A DNA stretch of 6,266 nucleotides, taken from NCBI GenBank assembly GCA_052146895.1, contig JBKQLZ010000045.1:1-6266 (forward strand). The letters are read 5' to 3'. Both the position numbers and the translations under genes were made by a program. Position 1 is the stretch's first letter; each line of letters starts with the position of its first letter. Below are positions 5,149-6,266 of the stretch, one piece after another. The notes under the pieces were generated by a model. That model saw only the letters and a program-made list of their open reading frames with translations, was not told the DNA's origin and searched no databases. This DNA is from Palsa-601 sp052146895 (GTDB lineage Bacteria > Actinomycetota > Acidimicrobiia > Acidimicrobiales > Bog-793).

Positions 5149-5730
5149 TCAGGTCGTCGATTCGTGCCATCCAGCCGGGGGGTCCTCACCGACGAGACCA
5201 TCGACAGCCTCACGGAGCAAATCGGCGTGCCCGGTGTGCCTGCCGTACTCCTCGATCAGGTCGCAAACCAGCCGGCGAAGGCTGGCATGGCGACCGTCCG
5301 GCGAGGAGAGGTGGACGAGCTGGTCGAGTCCGCCGTCGGCCAACGTCGCGTAGAGCCTCGAGCGGGATCTTTCGACGGCGGCGTCCCAGAGTTCGTAGAG
5401 CTGTTCAGGAGTGTCGTTCGCGGCGGAGCTGAACTCCCAGTCGTTGTCGCCGTCCCAGTCGGCGGCGTCCCATGGTGCGCCGATCGGTTCCCCTCTCAGC
5501 TTGGTGGCAAAGGTGTAGTCCTCGTTGGCAGCGAGATGCTTGAGCAGCCCGCCGAGGGTCAGCGAGGACCTGGCGATGCGAGCCTGCAGCCCGGCCGCAT
5601 CGAGGCCGTCGGTCTTCCAGCGGAAGGTCGTGCGCAAGCGATCGAGCGCACCGACGAGCTGCTCGACCTCCGTGCCGGCCAGGGGCGGCTCCCACGGGGG
5701 AGGCTCCCACGGGAGTTCGCTGTTGGTCAT
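5149..5730 (-). CDS. DinB-family (DUF664) protein
   Basis: A 193-residue DinB/DUF664 protein, a four-helix bundle that in this superfamily often binds a metal through three histidines. The visible signature is LTLGGLLKHLAANEDYTFATKLRGE (His65) and the strongly conserved C-terminal LRRLVCDLIEEYGRHTGHADLLREAVDG (His165, His168), together a plausible metal triad. Some members are mycothiol- or bacillithiol-dependent transferases, others have no known activity. The N-terminus carries a tandem PWEPP repeat. ATG 5730 is chosen over the upstream in-frame ATG at 5787. The homologous part begins soon after it, the extra 19 residues do not resemble the family, and a TACGGT box lies six bases before it. 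It is unrelated at sequence level to the DinB-like half of the gene at 256-1032 apart from the fold. The physiological role is unknown. Confidence 0.9.
   Translation of the reverse strand: MTNSELPWEPPPWEPPLAGTEVEQLVGALDRLRTTFRWKTDGLDAAGLQARIARSSLTLGGLLKHLAANEDYTFATKLRGEPIGAPWDAADWDGDNDWEFSSAANDTPEQLYELWDAAVERSRSRLYATLADGGLDQLVHLSSPDGRHASLRRLVCDLIEEYGRHTGHADLLREAVDGLVGEDPPAGWHESTT
5687..5716 (-). repeat. Two tandem 15-base units encoding PWEPP PWEPP
   Basis: GGCTCCCACGGG starts both units (5687 and 5702). 13 of 15 positions agree. On the coding strand they specify the doubled PWEPP near the N-terminus of the DinB-family protein. The near identity suggests a slippage duplication in a non-structural leader segment. 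Confidence 0.75.
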
Positions 5731-5736
5731 GGCGCA

Positions 5737-5742
5737 ACCGTA
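5737..5742 (-). promoter_or_regulatory. Candidate -10 box (TACGGT) for leaderless DinB-family transcript
   Basis: TACGGT on the minus strand is followed by six bases and ATG 5730. There is no Shine-Dalgarno sequence and no recognisable -35. This is weaker than the kinase promoter but has the same geometry. Confidence 0.35.
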
Positions 5743-5750
5743 GACATCCT

Positions 5751-5762
5751 GCGCAGCTGCGC
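5751..5762. repeat. Perfect 12-base palindrome upstream of the DinB-family gene
   Basis: GCGCAGCTGCGC equals its own reverse complement. It lies where the -35 region of the gene at 5149-5730 would fall (9-20 bases upstream of the TACGGT box), so it could be an operator. In such GC-rich DNA it could also be chance. Confidence 0.3.
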
Positions 5763-5846
5763 GCTGCGAGGGCGCGAACACGCGCACAGAACGTCACGGA
5801 CCACGGAGGCTTTGCCACGTCCGATTGACGGATCCGTGTTCTTCAC

Positions 5847-5905
5847 GGGCTGGAGTAAGCCCCTCAAGGTCGTCTTACGAGCGGGTTGTCCGCCTCAACC
5901 TTGAG
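5847..5905 (-). terminator. Hairpins after the beta-propeller gene, possible terminator
   Basis: Going downstream from the stop codon at 5895 on the minus strand, CTCAAGGT (5905-5898) pairs with ACCTTGAG (5870-5863). A smaller GCGG/CCGC stem (5881-5893) lies inside the loop. Next comes GGGCT-6-AGCCC (5862-5847). The outer stem includes the last codons of the gene. There is no T tract after either hairpin, so intrinsic termination is uncertain, but the position is right. Confidence 0.4.
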
Positions 5906-6266
5906 CTGCCTTACCGATGCCCCAGGCATAGACGCCGTACTGGTTCGCCGAGAAGAGCCAGTTGTCGGCGAAGACGCTCTGCGCGAAGTCCTCGCCGGTC
6001 ACCAGGTTGCGCAGGATCTTCCCGTTCGCTGCGTCGATCATGTAGGTGGCGTTCGGCGTCGGGTTGTAGTCGAAGGTGCCGACGGCGAGCACGCCGCCGC
6101 CGTCCATGCTGGGACTGCCGTTGATGCCGTTGGGTAGTCCGGTGATCCAGACCAGGTGACCGTTGGGGTCGCGCTCCTGAACCGAGCCGTCGTAGCTGAC
6201 GTTCCTGATCGTTGCCGCCGGCGTACCGAAGAACAAGTGCTTGCCGTTCCAGACCGGCGCGGCGAT
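5895..6266 (-). CDS. PQQ-type beta-propeller protein, C-terminal part
   Basis: The last ~123 residues of a protein whose start lies beyond the right window edge. The frame is open through the edge (first visible residues IAAPVWNGKHLFFGTP), so the TTG at 6236 is not a start. Blade-like repeats are visible: a strand with PVWNGKHLFFGTP, then SVQERDPNGHLVWITG, a blade with GSPSMDGGGVLAVGTFDY, a connector of the MIDAANGKILRNLVTG type, and a final FAQSVFADNWLFSANQYGVYAWGI. The A-D/N-GK and hydrophobic-strand rhythm fits quinoprotein-dehydrogenase-like or PQQ-like propellers, many of which are secreted or periplasm-facing binding proteins rather than enzymes. The signal peptide, the number of blades and any cofactor site lie outside the window. 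It ends in nested hairpins and is upstream of the DinB-family gene on the same strand, 164 bases away. Confidence 0.75.
   Translation of the reverse strand: MAAPVWNGKHLFFGTPAATIRNVSYDGSVQERDPNGHLVWITGLPNGINGSPSMDGGGVLAVGTFDYNPTPNATYMIDAANGKILRNLVTGEDFAQSVFADNWLFSANQYGVYAWGIGKAAQG

Overview
This is a GC-rich window from a chromosome that looks actinobacterial. The signs are strong G/C bias at third codon positions, GTG starts, TANNNT-type boxes placed directly before start codons, a SnoaL-tailed ECF sigma factor, and DinB/DUF664 proteins, which are abundant in Actinomycetota. I cannot name the genus. No rRNA, tRNA, CRISPR array, insertion sequence or phage gene is visible. Coding density is high and the longest gene-free stretch is about 216 bases.

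Layout, left to right: the 3' end of katG (+) converges on a gene for a pentapeptide-repeat/DinB-like protein (-). Next is an ECF sigma factor with a C-terminal SnoaL-like domain (-), divergent from a small VOC/glyoxalase-fold protein (+). A TetR-family regulator (-) converges on the VOC gene. A NarL/LuxR-type response regulator and a DesK-type membrane histidine kinase (both -) follow, overlapping by 4 bases and lying upstream of tetR. Then come a second DinB/DUF664 protein (-) and the C-terminal part of a PQQ-type beta-propeller protein (-), cut by the window edge.

The clearest structure outside the genes is the sigma factor/VOC intergenic region. It holds two copies of the motif GGTCACA-N16-CGTC in opposite orientation, with exact two-fold symmetry about position 1989.5. 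This fits the promoter consensus I recall for ECF41-type sigma factors (TGTCACA-N16-CGTC). The sigma factor therefore probably transcribes both itself and the VOC gene from overlapping, face-to-face promoters that two polymerases could not occupy together.

The two genes at this dyad have recognisable Shine-Dalgarno sequences. Four other minus-strand genes have no convincing one, but carry a TANNNT box 6-7 bases before the ATG, which suggests leaderless transcripts. A loose theme of peroxide/electrophile stress (KatG, VOC protein, two DinB-fold proteins, ECF sigma factor) is possible, but it rests on gene families and proximity alone.
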